From the NCBI RefSeq assembly GCF_048544455.1, contig NC_133534.1, positions 35,216,217-35,280,216 of the forward strand: a stretch of DNA of 64,000 nt, read 5' to 3'. The DNA comes from Silene latifolia (taxonomy: Eukaryota > Streptophyta > Magnoliopsida > Caryophyllales > Caryophyllaceae). The notes below the pieces were generated by a model that ran no database searches, was not told the origin of the DNA, and worked only from the letters and a program-made list of their open reading frames with translations. How positions within the stretch are numbered: the first letter of the stretch is position 1; every line of letters begins with the position of its first letter. The translations under genes were made by a program, and so were the position numbers. Shown in pieces: positions 22,654 through 34,890 of this stretch.

Positions 22654-23077
22654 TGTAAAGTGTAAACATAAATTTAGAGGATCTTGATTGCAGTGATAAT
22701 TACAGATGAGTACTTACGTGGAGTAGTCATTAGATCTGATAAGGAGATTCCTTGAAATTAACAAGAAGATAAATTCCAATCTTTTGCCTTTTCCTGCCTC
22801 CCTTATTCTCTAATTCTCTTCTTGTGTGTTTCTCTTAATGAATATGAATTAGGTTCAAACCACAAACAGGTGTAGCTTTTATTATATAGGTGGCAGGAGG
22901 GGCATAATTAGATAAGTGGGTCTAATATGTTAATGGCCTGTAAACATTAACTGTAATCCACTTAGTCTATTACTCCGACTAAAAACCCGAAACATCATAT
23001 TTAGCTATTATCTATTAGAGTGGTCGACGTCGATAATTAGGTCCACATAATAGAGAATTAATATGATAATTCTTACA
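22654..23077 (-). repeat. 3' LTR of outer Copia
   Basis: It matches the LTR at 50312-50728 over its length. Its outer end carries seven extra bases (CTTTACA on the minus strand) after the shared terminus TTTACA. The TSD TACGC directly follows. Confidence 0.9.
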
Positions 23078-23089
23078 TTCTCCCACTTG
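23078..23089 (-). promoter_or_regulatory. Polypurine tract of outer Copia
   Basis: On the minus strand AAGTGGGAGAA directly precedes the LTR start TGTAAGAA. It would prime plus-strand DNA synthesis. Confidence 0.85.
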
Positions 23090-23497
23090 GACCATATTAC
23101 TGACCTAAACATAATATCACGTGCAAACAGAGTCATAAGTCGCGCAGAGAACTAAATGAATACATAATGGGTTTATCTTAATTACCCTGATCATTCCGAA
23201 CAACTGGTTGAGTCATGGCGGAAACACTACTATACAAGAGAAGTGGTCCTTCCATGTACTACGGACCAATCATTTAGAATAATCAGTCTGTACAAGGAGC
23301 AAACATAATCCCCGATAATGTCCTTGAGGAAAAGGACTGATTCTGTTAATCGTGCAATAATAATGTATACAATAACAATAATACGATACATAAAATCGTT
23401 CGGAAACCATCATCATAAGAAAACATAAGTTGATTAATCAAAACATAAGTGTCATCATTACAAAACACTAGCATGATCCAAACACAAACGAAAAGCC

Positions 23498-26400
23498 TTA
23501 ATGATTATCCTCCAGACCCATATCAGTAGCATGCTTTAAAAATGTCTTTGGAGGTAACCCCTTAGTTAAAGGATATGCTATATTGGCACTAGTCGTGATG
23601 TGCTCAATTGACACAGTGTTTTTCCGAACTTCCTCCTTAAGCGATAGGTATTTCATTTCCATGTGTTTTATACCTTTAGAATACCTATCATTCTTCGAAA
23701 GAAGAAACAATTTGCGACATTATCACAGTAAATTTTCAGCGGCCTTGCAACAGAATTCATAATGATAATCCCTGAAAGAAAGTTCCGCAACCATAAAGCT
23801 TGAATAGTAGCCTCAAAGCACGCTACAAATTCAGCTTCCATAGTGGATGAGGCAATAATTGTCTGTTTAGCACTCTTCCAGGAGATTGCCCCCCCAGCTA
23901 AAGCAAACACATAACCAAAGGTGCTTTTCCTTGAGTCCACACATCCTCCAAAATCTGAGTCAGCATATCCAATAATCTCAAGCTGATCAGTATGTCTATA
24001 AGTGAGCATTTTGTCCCTTGTTCCCTTTAAGTACCTTAAAACTTTATTAGCCGCACTCCAATGACCCATTCCAGGATTGGACTGATATCGACTCAACATA
24101 CCCACTGCAAAACTTATGTCAGGTCTTGTATAGACCCGCGCATACATTAAGCTTCCAACTAGAGATGCATAAGGAAATTTTTTCATGGTATTTCGTTCTA
24201 GTTCAGTCTTAGGACACATACTTAAGCTGAACTTATCCCCTTTCTGAATAGGAACATCATTGGGATTACATTTTACCATGTTAAATCTTTCTAAGACCTT
24301 CATGATATAGGCTTTCTGAGACAACCCTAATGTCCTTTGTGATCTGTCTCGAGATATTTCCACCCCGATCACATAGGACGCCTCTCCCATATCTTTCATC
24401 TCAAAGTTGCTTGATAGGAAATCTTTATTTTGATGTAATAGTCCCAAATCACTGCTTGCGATGAGTATATCATCGACATATAAGACCAAAAATGCAAACT
24501 TACTCCCACTGATCTTCAGGTATATACACTGATCAAAAGTGTTTTCTTGAAACCCAAAGGAGGTGATGGTATTATGGAACTTAATATACCATTGCCGAGA
24601 AGTTTGCTTAAACCCATAAATGGACTTCTTTAATATACAGACTTTGTCCTCTTTGTCATCAATAATGAAGCCTTCTGGCTGAGCCATATAGACTTCTTCT
24701 TCCAAACTCCCATTCAAGAATGCCGTTTTCACATCCATTTGATGTAGCTCTAAGTCAAAATGAGCTACTAAAGCTAAAATGATCCGTAAAGAATCCTTCT
24801 TAGAAACTGGAGAGAAGGTTTCATTATAATCAATGCCTTCTTTCTGATTAAAGCCTTTAGCTACCAGTCTGGCTTTATGTCGTTCAATATTACCTAAGGA
24901 TTCGCGCTTGGTCTTAAAGACCCACTTGCAGCCGACAACCTTATGACCTACTGGTAAATTGACCAACTCCCAGACCTCATTCTTAGCCATAGACTCCATC
25001 TCTTCTTTCATGGCATTAATCCATTTATCGGAATCATCATTATTCATAGCTTGTGAAAACGTAACCGGATCATTATCCACACTAATGTCAAATTCACATT
25101 GATATACTTCATGGTCATCTGAAATAGCTGGCCTTCTAGGTCTTGTGGACCTTCTTAATGTTATTTCAGGTGCTGTATCAACAACCTCACTGGCGATGTT
25201 ATTATTCGGGAGTGGAGGATCATCAACATTAGGTTCCACAATATTGACTGAGTCAACATTATCATTATGTGGAACTTCATCAATAGAAATTTGGGGCAAA
25301 GGAACTGGAATTGCCACCTTAACCTCATTGACGACGACATCCCTTACCTGATCACTCCCACTAACTTCGCCATTCTCAAGGAATTTGGCATTTCCGGTTT
25401 CAACAATTCTTGTCTTGTGCATAGGACAGTAAAACCTATACCCTTTGGACTTTTCTGGATAGCCGATAAAGAAACCACTAATGGTTCTAGGATCAAGCTT
25501 CCTTTCATGTGGATTATAAATGCGTGCCTCTGCTGGGCATCCCCATACATGTAAGTGTTGAAGACTCGGTTTCCATCCTTTCCACAGTTCAAATGGTGTC
25601 TTTGAAACTGATTTACTGGGAACCCGATTTCCAACATACACAGCAGTCATAAGGGCATGCATCCACAACTTCATGGGTAGATTGGTATTACTCATCATTG
25701 TCCTCACAGCCTCTAATAGGGTTCGATTACGCCTCTCAGCAACACCATTCATCCATGGAGAACCAGGAGTTATGTACTGAGGGACAATACCCAAACTTTC
25801 AAGGAGTTTTGCAAAAGGACCAGGATGTTGTCCCGATTCATCATATTTGCCATAATATTCACCACTCCTATCTGACCTTACGATTTTCACTTTCTTTGCC
25901 AATTGCCTTTCCACCTCCTTAATGTAAACCTCTAAAGCGTTTACTGATTGAGATTTTTCATGCAAAAGGTAAAGATAACAATAACGTGAATAATCATCAA
26001 TATAGGTGATGAAATATTTCTCTCCGCTCATGGAGGGAACATCAAATGGACCACATATGTCTGTATGTATAATTTCTAAAAGAGCAGTGCTTCTTGTGGA
26101 CCCTTTCTTGGTGTGTTTGGTTTGCTTACCCTTAATGCATTCCACACACGTCCCAAAATCCGTAAAATCAAGAGAAGGTAGTATATTGTCTTTAACCAAT
26201 ATGCTCATTCTTTCTCTTGAAATATGGGCCAAACATTTATGCCACAAGAAGGAGGAACTTTCATTAGACCTTCCACGTTTCAAACTAACATTATTATGCA
26301 GGGAAACATTATGAAAAACACAAAGAGATTCTGAAAACAATTTATCTAAATAAATTCGATACAATCCGTTTTCCAAAATTCCAGAACCAACAAAAATATT

Positions 26401-26827
26401 GTCTCGAAACATATTGAAACAACCTTGTTCAAAACTTAATTTAAAACCATCATTATCTAACTTAGAAACTGAAATTAAATTGCGTCCGAAGGAGGGAACA
26501 TAAAGGGTATCCTCCAACTTCAACTTAAATCCAGTGCTTAATTCCAAGCTAAACCTTCCAATGGCTTCTACGGAGGCTTTATCTTTATTCCCCATGTATA
26601 AGGAGGCCTCATTTGGATTTATGGTTCTTGTCGTAAGGAATCCCTGCAAGGAATTCGAAACATGTACATTAGAGCCTGAATCTAGCCACCATGTATTAGA
26701 AGGAACTTCAACATAATTTGATTCGAAACATACTAAAGCCAAAGGCTTACCCTTCTTTTCGAACCAATTCTTACGCTTTATGCAGTCATTCTGAAAGTGC
26801 CAGGTTTCTTACAGAAAAAACAACTTT
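23498..26827 (-). pseudogene. Outer Copia pol (protease, integrase, RT, RNase H)
   Basis: A 1024-codon open frame (26742-23668) holds, in order: protease DSG (WWLDSGSNVH, D at residue 21), the gag-pre-integrase HHCC zone (LWHKCLAHIS, CVECIKGK), integrase acids (HTDICGPF, VRSDRSGEY, GVAERRNRTLL), RT with LYVDDILIASS (near residue 755), and RNase H (YADSDFGGCVDSRKSTFGY near residue 922). A 1-nt loss in a T run near 23710 shifts the frame; the missing end (KNDRYSKGIKHMEMKYLSL, then NIAYPLTKGLPPKTF) continues to 23498. A second single-base loss near 26800 breaks the gag zinc knuckle (CFFCKKPG, then a shift before the His). With only these few lesions it is the best-preserved polyprotein in the window. 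Confidence 0.92.
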
Positions 26828-26832
26828 CCTGC

Positions 26833-28022
26833 TGATGTATCACTTTCATATATACTTTTATAGCTCCCTTTACATCATATTTCATACCGTTTCGTGCCTA
26901 TTATATCATTTATATGCTTTATTTCAATGAATTGTCGAAATCTGCCGCTATTTTGTGTTTTGATGCGAAATGACTCGTTATGAGTATGATCAAGCTAAGA
27001 TTAGCATGGCGGAGACGGCATAGAAGAATACACGAAGCATGGCACGGGAAACGAGGAATCATGAAGACTAGAAGTAAAAGAAGAGAAGAAAGAACCTGTG
27101 AAGAAGTTCCTCGATCGAGTCATCGCCGACTCGATCGAGCAGGTATCCTCGATCGAGTCACCTCTGACTCGATCGAGGATCCTCTCTGGCGGGTTTATTT
27201 CCGGAATTTCCTAAAACGTTAATCTTTTGTTATAAATTAAAGACTCGTGTTTTATTAAGAACCTACGTTATATTTTGCTAAGTATTGCTGGAAAACTCTC
27301 TTAAGAACCCTAATCTTCCTTTTGTATGGTACTAATCTTTCCTCTTTAATTAAATCATTGTTTTATGTTCTTCAATTATTGTTTTCATCTTGCAATTATG
27401 TTTTCATCTTTAATCATGTTTGTTGTTGTCATTATAATCATGAGTAGCTAATCCCCTCATCTAGGATGAAGGGGATCTAGGTTAATTAAGAAGGGAAAAT
27501 CAATTAGTTACTATTGGTATATCATTAAAGTTGTTGTTTGATTGTTGTAATTCTTCTAGTTAATCACTTGAGGCCTGAGTTATTAATTAGTGTAGCGAAT
27601 CGATCCTATCGCCGACCGGGTTAGAATTGATATAGGCTGCGATAATCAAATAGAAAGTATCTAATCATAGCGACCGCATGTTAGAATCGATCTAAAGGGC
27701 ATAATGGAGTCGACCGATCTTATGACCTTAAACAACTTGATAGATTTAGTAATTGATTGATAATCCCTGACTGATTGACCTAGTGAACCTAATTCCTAGA
27801 CTTTTAATAATATTGTTATTCATCCTCTATTTATTGCAATTAGTTTGTTAGAATCAACTCAAAACAAAACCCCCGAAATTGGTTACTTCTAGACAGTTTA
27901 AATACTCTTAGACTAGCTTTTACCGCCTCCCTGTGGATTCGATACCTGTCTTATCACTAGCTATTCTTGTTAGTCCTGAGATAGTTTTACTTTGATTTGG
28001 TAATACGACTTTAGCCACATCA
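26833..28022 (+). repeat. 5' LTR of the gypsy element
   Basis: It is 1190 bp, starting TG and ending CA. It contains two hairpin-forming units with arms CTCGATCGAGTC/GACTCGATCGAG (about 27109-27139 and 27147-27178). Confidence 0.93.
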
Positions 28023-28026
28023 AATT

Positions 28027-28044
28027 TGGCGCCGTTGCCGGGGA
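28027..28044 (+). promoter_or_regulatory. Primer binding site of the gypsy element
   Basis: TGGCGCCGTTGCCGGGGA starts four bases after the LTR end (CACATCA, then AATT). This is the tRNA-primer site typical of Athila-type elements. Confidence 0.85.
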
Positions 28045-28145
28045 GGCAACAATTGTTTAGTCTTTTTGTGTTTATTTTGTCTTTTTGTCTCAGGGAACCC
28101 AGTTCCTTGAGACCGTTCTCACACTTTCTTGTTAGTTCTGTTTAT

Positions 28146-29990
28146 GCCCAGGTCTAATAGGTCCGAGATTATTCCTTTTGATCCTGAACCTGAGAAGACT
28201 TTTCGCTACAGACGGAAATTTAACCAAGAAGTGAGTCAAGTAGAAGACTTGAGTATACTTGACGTCGAAACGGCGAGCCCTACGAGAGACAAACCGATCG
28301 GTCCTACGAAGAGGAAGAGGAAGAAATTCCTATCTCTGATATTCCTATTCCTGAAACTCCTGTTCTCGAAAATATCATCATGTCTACCCTAGCGGTCACT
28401 CGAGCCAACCTTAGATTCTATTCCACAAGGTTTCAAGCTACCCACTTCTACCAATGGAACATTCGAGATTCGGCCATCTTACATTAATTTGGTGGAACGA
28501 AACATGTTTGGAGGGACAGCTGCTTGAGGACCCCGCAACGCATATGGAAAAGTTTGTCACTTACTCTTTGTTCAATCCCATTAACAACTGGAGTGACACA
28601 AGATCAAGTTAAGCAGGTGCTCTTTCCTTTCTCTCCGAAAGATGGAGGCTTGAGTGGTTAAGAGATATGGATATGGATACGAAGGAGTTCAGTTTGGAAT
28701 TCCTTGGCTCTTGCTTTCTACAAGAGGTACTTCCCGCCTCAGAAGACTAATGCTTTGAGGAATCAAATTACTAGTTTCAAGCAAGCGGCCATCGAAGATT
28801 TGAACGAAGCTTGGACTCGCTTCAAGCGTTTAGTTCGATCAGTACCCCATCATGGTTTCCCAAAGTGGTTCCTTTGCAACCAGTTTTATAACGGGTTGTT
28901 TGACGATCATCGTGCCCTTTTGGATTCATCTGCTAATGGGAGGTTTCAAGATAACACACTAGATGGTGACGCGTGGAAGTTGATTGATCAGATTGCTACC
29001 CATACCGCGAGGTATGGAAATCCTAGGGGAAGCACGCGAGGTACTGGGGTTGATAGTGCTTTGGCGGCACAGCTGGAGGCTATTTTCGCCCAGATTCTTT
29101 GAGATGAAGACCACCCAATCATTGGGTAGTAAAGAGAGAGTTCATGCTATGAGTCAGCAAGTAGAGGAGACTTGTGCTAGATGCGGTTTAGATGGTCATG
29201 GTGCAGGTGATTGTATGAGCACATTTGAGCGGGTTAACGCCTTTCAAAGCTTACGGACAAGGTGCACAAGGTACACCTTTCTCTAATTTCTACAATGAAA
29301 GAACGAAGGAGCATCCGTTCCTTCAATGGTCTAGCCAGAATGTGCAAAACCCGCAGCAGTCACAACCGCAAAAGAATCCTTATATCCCTCCTAACAATCG
29401 CGGTAATCAGCAACAAGGGGGATATCAAAGGCAAAATCAAGGAGGCCAGCAGTTCAACAATCAATATCAGCAGCCTCCTCAGCAAACTCCTCAACAAATT
29501 CCTCAACAAGCTCCGAATAATGATATGGCAGAGTTGCGCAATCTTTTGCAACAAACTTTGTCAATGCAGCATAAGCAGACGGCTCAGATTTCTGAGTTGA
29601 TGGCCCATAACAAGATGCTAGATAATCAAGTGGCTCAGATGACACTTCAAAACCCATCAAAACAGGCCGTAGGTCTTCCTCCTCAAGGTAAGCAAGCTAA
29701 TGTTATTCAGCTGAGGAGCGGTACTTCTTATACGAACCCCGACCTGCAAAGTCTTGAGAATGAAGTGCCCATTACTGTTGATGAAGTCCCTTACACGCAT
29801 CCCAAAGGATTGGGTAATTTGGAGCTTAGTGATGATGAGAAAGAGCCTGACGAAGTTGAAACACGAGCCGACGATAAAAGTAAAAAAAGACGAAAAAGTC
29901 GAAACCGCAAAGGTTCCTCGACCGAGTCACAAAGCGACTCGATCGAGGATCCACCCACTCGATCGAGTCACCCCCGACTCGATCGAGGAT
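28146..29990 (+). pseudogene. Gypsy gag, several frameshifts
   Basis: It starts MPRSNRSEIIPFDPEPEKTF. A capsid block follows: AFYKRYFPPQKTNALRNQI, RFKRLVRSVPHHGFPKWF and CNQFYNGLFDDHRALLDSS, as in Athila gag. A CCHC zinc knuckle (CARCGLDGHGAGDC) lies near 29173-29215. Then comes a Gln/Pro-rich stretch (29340-29510) and a coiled-coil-like MAELRNLLQQTLSMQ. At least four frame changes separate these parts. The C-terminal part contains CTCGATCGAG hairpin units at 29915-29988 within the reading frame. Confidence 0.85.
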
Positions 29991-30023
29991 CCCACATTGC
30001 CAGCCGACGGTGTTTCAAAAGTG

Positions 30024-30440
30024 GTTTCTAAGGATAAGCAAGCCGAGCCCATAACTATTTCTCTACCTTTTCCTCACCGACAACAAAAATCCAAGCCGGA
30101 TAAGCGATTCGGTAAGTTTATGGAGGTCGTAAAGAATCTACGGGTAAGTGTCCCTTTTCTTGAATTGATCACTCAAGTGCCGGCTTATGCAAAGTTCATG
30201 AAGGAGATTTTGACAAGGAAGAGATCCTTTGACGCGGTAGAAACTATTGCTTACACTCAGAAGTGCAGTGCCATGTTGCCAATTAACTCACCACCGAAAT
30301 TAAAGGATCCAGGAAGTTTTTCTATCCCTTGTCAAATTGGTCATCTTTCTATTAGTAAAGCTCTTTGTGATTTGGGAGCTAGTGTCGGTGTTATGCCGTA
30401 TTCTATCTGTAAAAAGTTAAATATGGGTCCGTTGTGATTA
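30024..30440 (+). pseudogene. Gypsy protease
   Basis: The frame reads FLELITQVPAYAKFMKEIL and PGSFSIPCQIGHLSISKALC, then the active-site loop DLGASVGVMPYSI, an aspartic protease with DLGAS as in Athila elements. The frame shifts near 30435; downstream MADRIVKHPAGVLEDVLF and MDMAEDNQIPIILG continue the fold in other frames. Confidence 0.85.
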
Positions 30441-30876
30441 CTAATATGACACTGCAGATGGCCGATAGAATCGTTAAACACCCTGCGGGGGTGTTAGAGG
30501 ATGTTCTGTTCGAATAGGGAAGTTTTTCATTCCCGTTGATTTTGTTGTCATGGACATGGCTGAAGACAACCAAATCCCTATCATCTTGGGCAGACGTTCT
30601 TACATCATCTGGGGGCGGTCATAGATGTTAGGCAAGGGAGATTGACCTTAGCTGTGGGGGATGACACGATTATTTTCAACTTGGAAAAAGCATTGAAAAA
30701 CCCCATGATAGAAGAGACTTGTCATAGTATAGATGTTGTTGATTTTACTATTGATGAGTGTCTTCCTATGTGTTTTGACAGGGATCCTCTGGAGATTGCC
30801 CTGGTTTCGATCCGGTGATCGACGGGTTCATGGAGTCCGAAGTTCATCGAATTGAGAAGCTTCTAAGCGGAGAGGA

Positions 30877-33837
30877 ATGCCCACATCGAAGGTATACGGT
30901 TTGGGTGTCATACCTAAGGTAACCGAGGTAAAGAAACCCGAATTGAAACCCCTTCCCTCTCATCTCAAATATGAATTTCTTGATGACCGTGAGATGAACC
31001 CAGTGATTGTCAATGCTAACCTAATCGAAGGTCAACTATCTCGCTTTGTTGATGTTTTGAGAACTCATAAAAAGGCAATTGGGTATAGCATTGACGATCT
31101 CAAAGGTATTAGTCCTGACTTTTGTATGCATAGAATTCACTTGGAAGAAGGCCACAAGCCTAGTGCACAAGGTCAGAGACGATTAAATCCTCCTATGCAG
31201 GAGGTGGTAAGAAAAGAGGTACAGAAATTACTTGATCTTTGGTATTATTTTCTCTATTTTCGATTCTAAATGGGTCGATCTGTTCAAGTTGTACCTAAGA
31301 AGGGAGGTACTACGGTAGTAAAGAATGATAAAAATGAATTGATTGCTACTAGACTTGTCACAGGATGGAGGATGTGCATTGACTATAGGAAGTTGAACAC
31401 GGCCACTAAAAAGGACCATTTCCCACTCCCTTACATTGACCAAATGTTAGAGAGATTAGCATGTCATAGTTATTTCTGTTACCTAGATGGCTACTCCGGT
31501 TTCTTTCGGATACCCATTCATCCCGAGGATCGGGAAAAGACCACTTTCACTTGTCCATATGGTGTATTTGCTTATAGGAGGATGCCCTTTGGTTTATGTA
31601 ATGCTCCTGCTACCTTTCAGCGTTGTATGATGGCCATATTTTTTGATTACATAGAGTCTATCATGGAAGTCTTTATGGATGATTTCGGTGTATATGGTAC
31701 TGATTTTGATGTTTGCTTGAGAAACTTGACTAAGGTTTTGCAGCATTTGTGAGGAGAGCAACCTTGTTCTCAATCGGGAAAAGTGCCACTTCATGGTTCT
31801 TGAAGGAGTGGTACTCGGTCATTTGGTGTCGGTAAGGGCATTCAAGTGGATAAAGCTAAGGTTGAGGTAATTGAGCAACTCCGTGCACCGGTTAATGTTA
31901 AAAGTGTGCGTAGTTTTCTTGGTCATGCAGGGTTCTATCGCCGCTTTATAAAGGATTTTTCTAAAATTGCTCAACCTCTAACTCAGCTTCTTCATAAAGA
32001 TGCTCCTTTTGTGTTTACTGACAAGTGTGTTCAAGCCTTTGACAGGATCAAACAAGCACCTATCTGAGCTCCTATTATCCGATCACCGGATTGGAGCCTT
32101 CCTTTTGAGATTATGTGCGATGCCAGTGACTATGCAGTTGGAGCTGTTTTGGGGCAGCGAAAGGATAAGGTGTTACATGCCATTTACTATGCAAGCAAGA
32201 CTCTCGACGATGCACAAATCAACTATGCTACTACAGAGAAGGAGCTTCTTGAAGTTGTCTATTCTTTAGACAAATTTAGAGCTTATCTTGTTGGTTCTAA
32301 AGTTATTGTACACACTGACCATGCAGCTTTAAAATATCTTTTAACCAAACAAGAGGCTAAACCTAGACTTATTAGATGGATTTTATTATTGCAAGAATTT
32401 GATTTAGAAATCCGTGATAAGTCTGGTGCTGAAAATGTTGTTGCAGATCATTTGTCCAGATTGAGATTTTCAGGAAGAGAGATTTTGCCCATCGATGATT
32501 CTTTTCCAGACGACCATTTTCTAGCTGTAGCTGCAAATACTCCATGGTTTGCAGATTATGCCAATTATTTGGTAGGAGGAACGCTTCCTCTTGACTTATC
32601 TTATCAGCAGAAGAAGAGGTTCATGCATGATGTGAAGAGGTACTTCTGGGACGATCCCTATCTGTTCCGAGAGTGTGCCGATGGTATATACAGACGATGT
32701 ATCCCAGAGGGTGAGGTACGTGCCGTCCTTTCTCATTGTCACTCTTCTTCATATGGTGGTCATCATGGTCCTTCTCGGACCTTTTCTAAGGTAATGCAAT
32801 CGGGTTTTTATTGGCCTACTATCCTTAAGGATGCTACTAACTTTGTCCGTTCTTGTGATGCTTGTCAAAGAACTGGCAATATCTCGCAAAGGCATGAGAT
32901 GCCTCAAACTGGAATCTCCGAAGTAGAGATTTTTGATGTTTGGGGCATTGATTACCAAGGGCCGTTCCCTACATCTTTTGGGAACCAATACATATTAGTA
33001 GTGAGAGATTATGTTTCTAAATGGGTGGAGGCAATTGCCACCCCCACTTGTGATGCTAAATCTGTTGTTAAGCTGTTTCAGAAGACTATCTTTCCACGGT
33101 TTGGAATGCCTCGCGCAGTGATCAGTGATGGAGGCAAGCATTTAAATGAGCGTCATCTCAATTCTCTCATGAAGAAGTATGGCGTTACACACCGAAGAGG
33201 ACTGGCTTATCATCCTCAAACCAGTGGACAAGTAGAAGTTTCCAACAGAGAGCTGAAACAGATCTTGGAAAAGGTGGTAAGCAAGAATAGAAAGGATTGG
33301 AGTCGGAAGCTCGATGATACTTTGTGGGCTTACCGTACTGCTTTCAAAACGCCGATTGGAACCTCACCTTACCGACTTGTCTATGGCAAGTCCTGTCATT
33401 TACCTCTGGAGCTTGAGTATAGGGCTATGTGGGCCATTAAGGAGCTGAATATGGATCCCTCACTGGCGGGTGAGAAACGACTGATGCAGTTGAATGAGCT
33501 AGATGAATTTCGACTGCATGCCTATGATAGTGCTCAAGTTTACAAGGAGCGAACGAAGAAGTGGCATGACAAGCATATCTTGCAAAGAGAATTTCATGTT
33601 GGTGAGAAAGTTCTCTTATTTAACTCTCGTTTGCGCTTGTTTCCAGGTAAATTGAAGAGTAGATGGTCTGGACCGTTCACTGTTACCGACGTGAACAAAT
33701 TTGGGTCAGTTACACTGCATTCTGACACAGGAAAGACCTTCAAAGTAAATGGGCAACGCTTGAAGACATACTATGAAGGTGCTTTTGTGGGGGTAATAGA
33801 GGCTCTTGACCTTTTCCCCATTGATTCTTCTCACTGA
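30877..33837 (+). pseudogene. Gypsy RT, RNase H and integrase
   Basis: The pieces run in order: the RT front (30877-31269, to RLNPPMQEVVRKEVQKLLD), a short non-homologous stretch ending in TAA, and RT (31270-31752) with GWRMCIDYRKLN, HPEDREKTTFTCPYG and the catalytic EVFMDDFGVYG. The connection (31846-32067, VKSVRSFLGHAGFYRRFIKD) follows after a stop and frameshift. RNase H and integrase form one 574-codon frame (32113-33837): [22 protein letters not shown], the HHCC region ([12 protein letters not shown], then CDACQRTG), and the integrase acids in [21 protein letters not shown] and [10 protein letters not shown]. Integrase itself looks intact, but no complete polyprotein can be read. Confidence 0.92.
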
Positions 33838-33989
33838 TGAAGAATTACGGTCGTGCGGGACCGCATAAACCAGCGCTACCGAGAGGCAGCTCGGATTTTG
33901 TAAATCAATAGTTTGTAATTAGGTTTTTAAATTCAAGTTTTGTTTTTTGTTTTTGTGTTCCTTGGACTTTGAGAGATGAGGAGAGGGCA

Positions 33990-34890
33990 TTTGATGTGCT
34001 TTCAAGTGTCTTTTGCAGGAAATTTGACGGGATTTGAAGCTTTGAGTAACAAAAGACGAAGAAAGGGGCATCCGGCTACTTCCTCGATCGAGTCACCTGC
34101 GACTCGATCGAGGAACCTACATGCTCGATCGAGTCACCTGCGACTCGATCGAGGAACCTGTGCAGAATTTCAAAAATTTTAAAACGAAAGTTGGGTAGTC
34201 CTGAAATTGGTTCCTCGATCGAGCCAGATGCGACTCGATCGAGGATCCAATTTAGACCGGGTTCCGCGTTTTTCTTTCATCGGTTTTATTCTTTTATTAC
34301 TCTACTTCCCTTCAATTTCCTTCTTCTTGGGTTATCACTTTTCTGCATTCTACCTCCTTTTCTACTCATTCTCCCCTTATTCATCAATAATCATCATCAA
34401 TACTCACTTAAAATTTGTGCTTACTTGCTTATTACTTGATTGAATCATTCTCTTGTGCTTATTTTCTCAATTCCATTGCTTAAATTACTCAGGTAAGTCG
34501 CGATTTTGCCTTTATGTGTCTCGAAAATTCTGATTTTTGTTGCTTAAATCCTGAGTTTATTGTATTGAATCTTCCCTTGCTAGTATACAATTGCTATTTC
34601 CTTGCTTTCTAGCCCCTTACTTGTTGAAATTCATGCCTAATTTGCTAATTTGGGAATTAGGGTTCTTCAAAATCCGGGTAGAAATTTTGCATTAAATTGG
34701 TTAGAATTGTATTCTATTGCTTGGAATCTTCCATATTTGATACATACTCATGTTCCCCTAAGTTTTTGGATGCGTTCATTGTCGTTTGGAGTCTTAAAAA
34801 TTGATTTTTCGGACCCATGAATGCCAAAACCGGGACTGTTTTTTTTTTGGACATTTGAAGTTTAATTTTCTACTTGTTCTTATGTAGATA
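33990..34890 (+). other. Leader between integrase and the extra ORF
   Basis: It contains three hairpin units with CTCGATCGAG arms (about 34082-34113, 34124-34154, 34210-34241), then an AT-rich stretch with CAGGTAAGTC near 34490 and a run of T before TGTAG at 34883-34887. A subgenomic splice acceptor ahead of the env-like ORF is plausible but not shown. Confidence 0.5.

Noticed and set aside
25145-26314. Plus-strand ORFs opposite the outer Copia pol
   Set aside because: They are antisense shadows of a well-supported 1024-codon frame.
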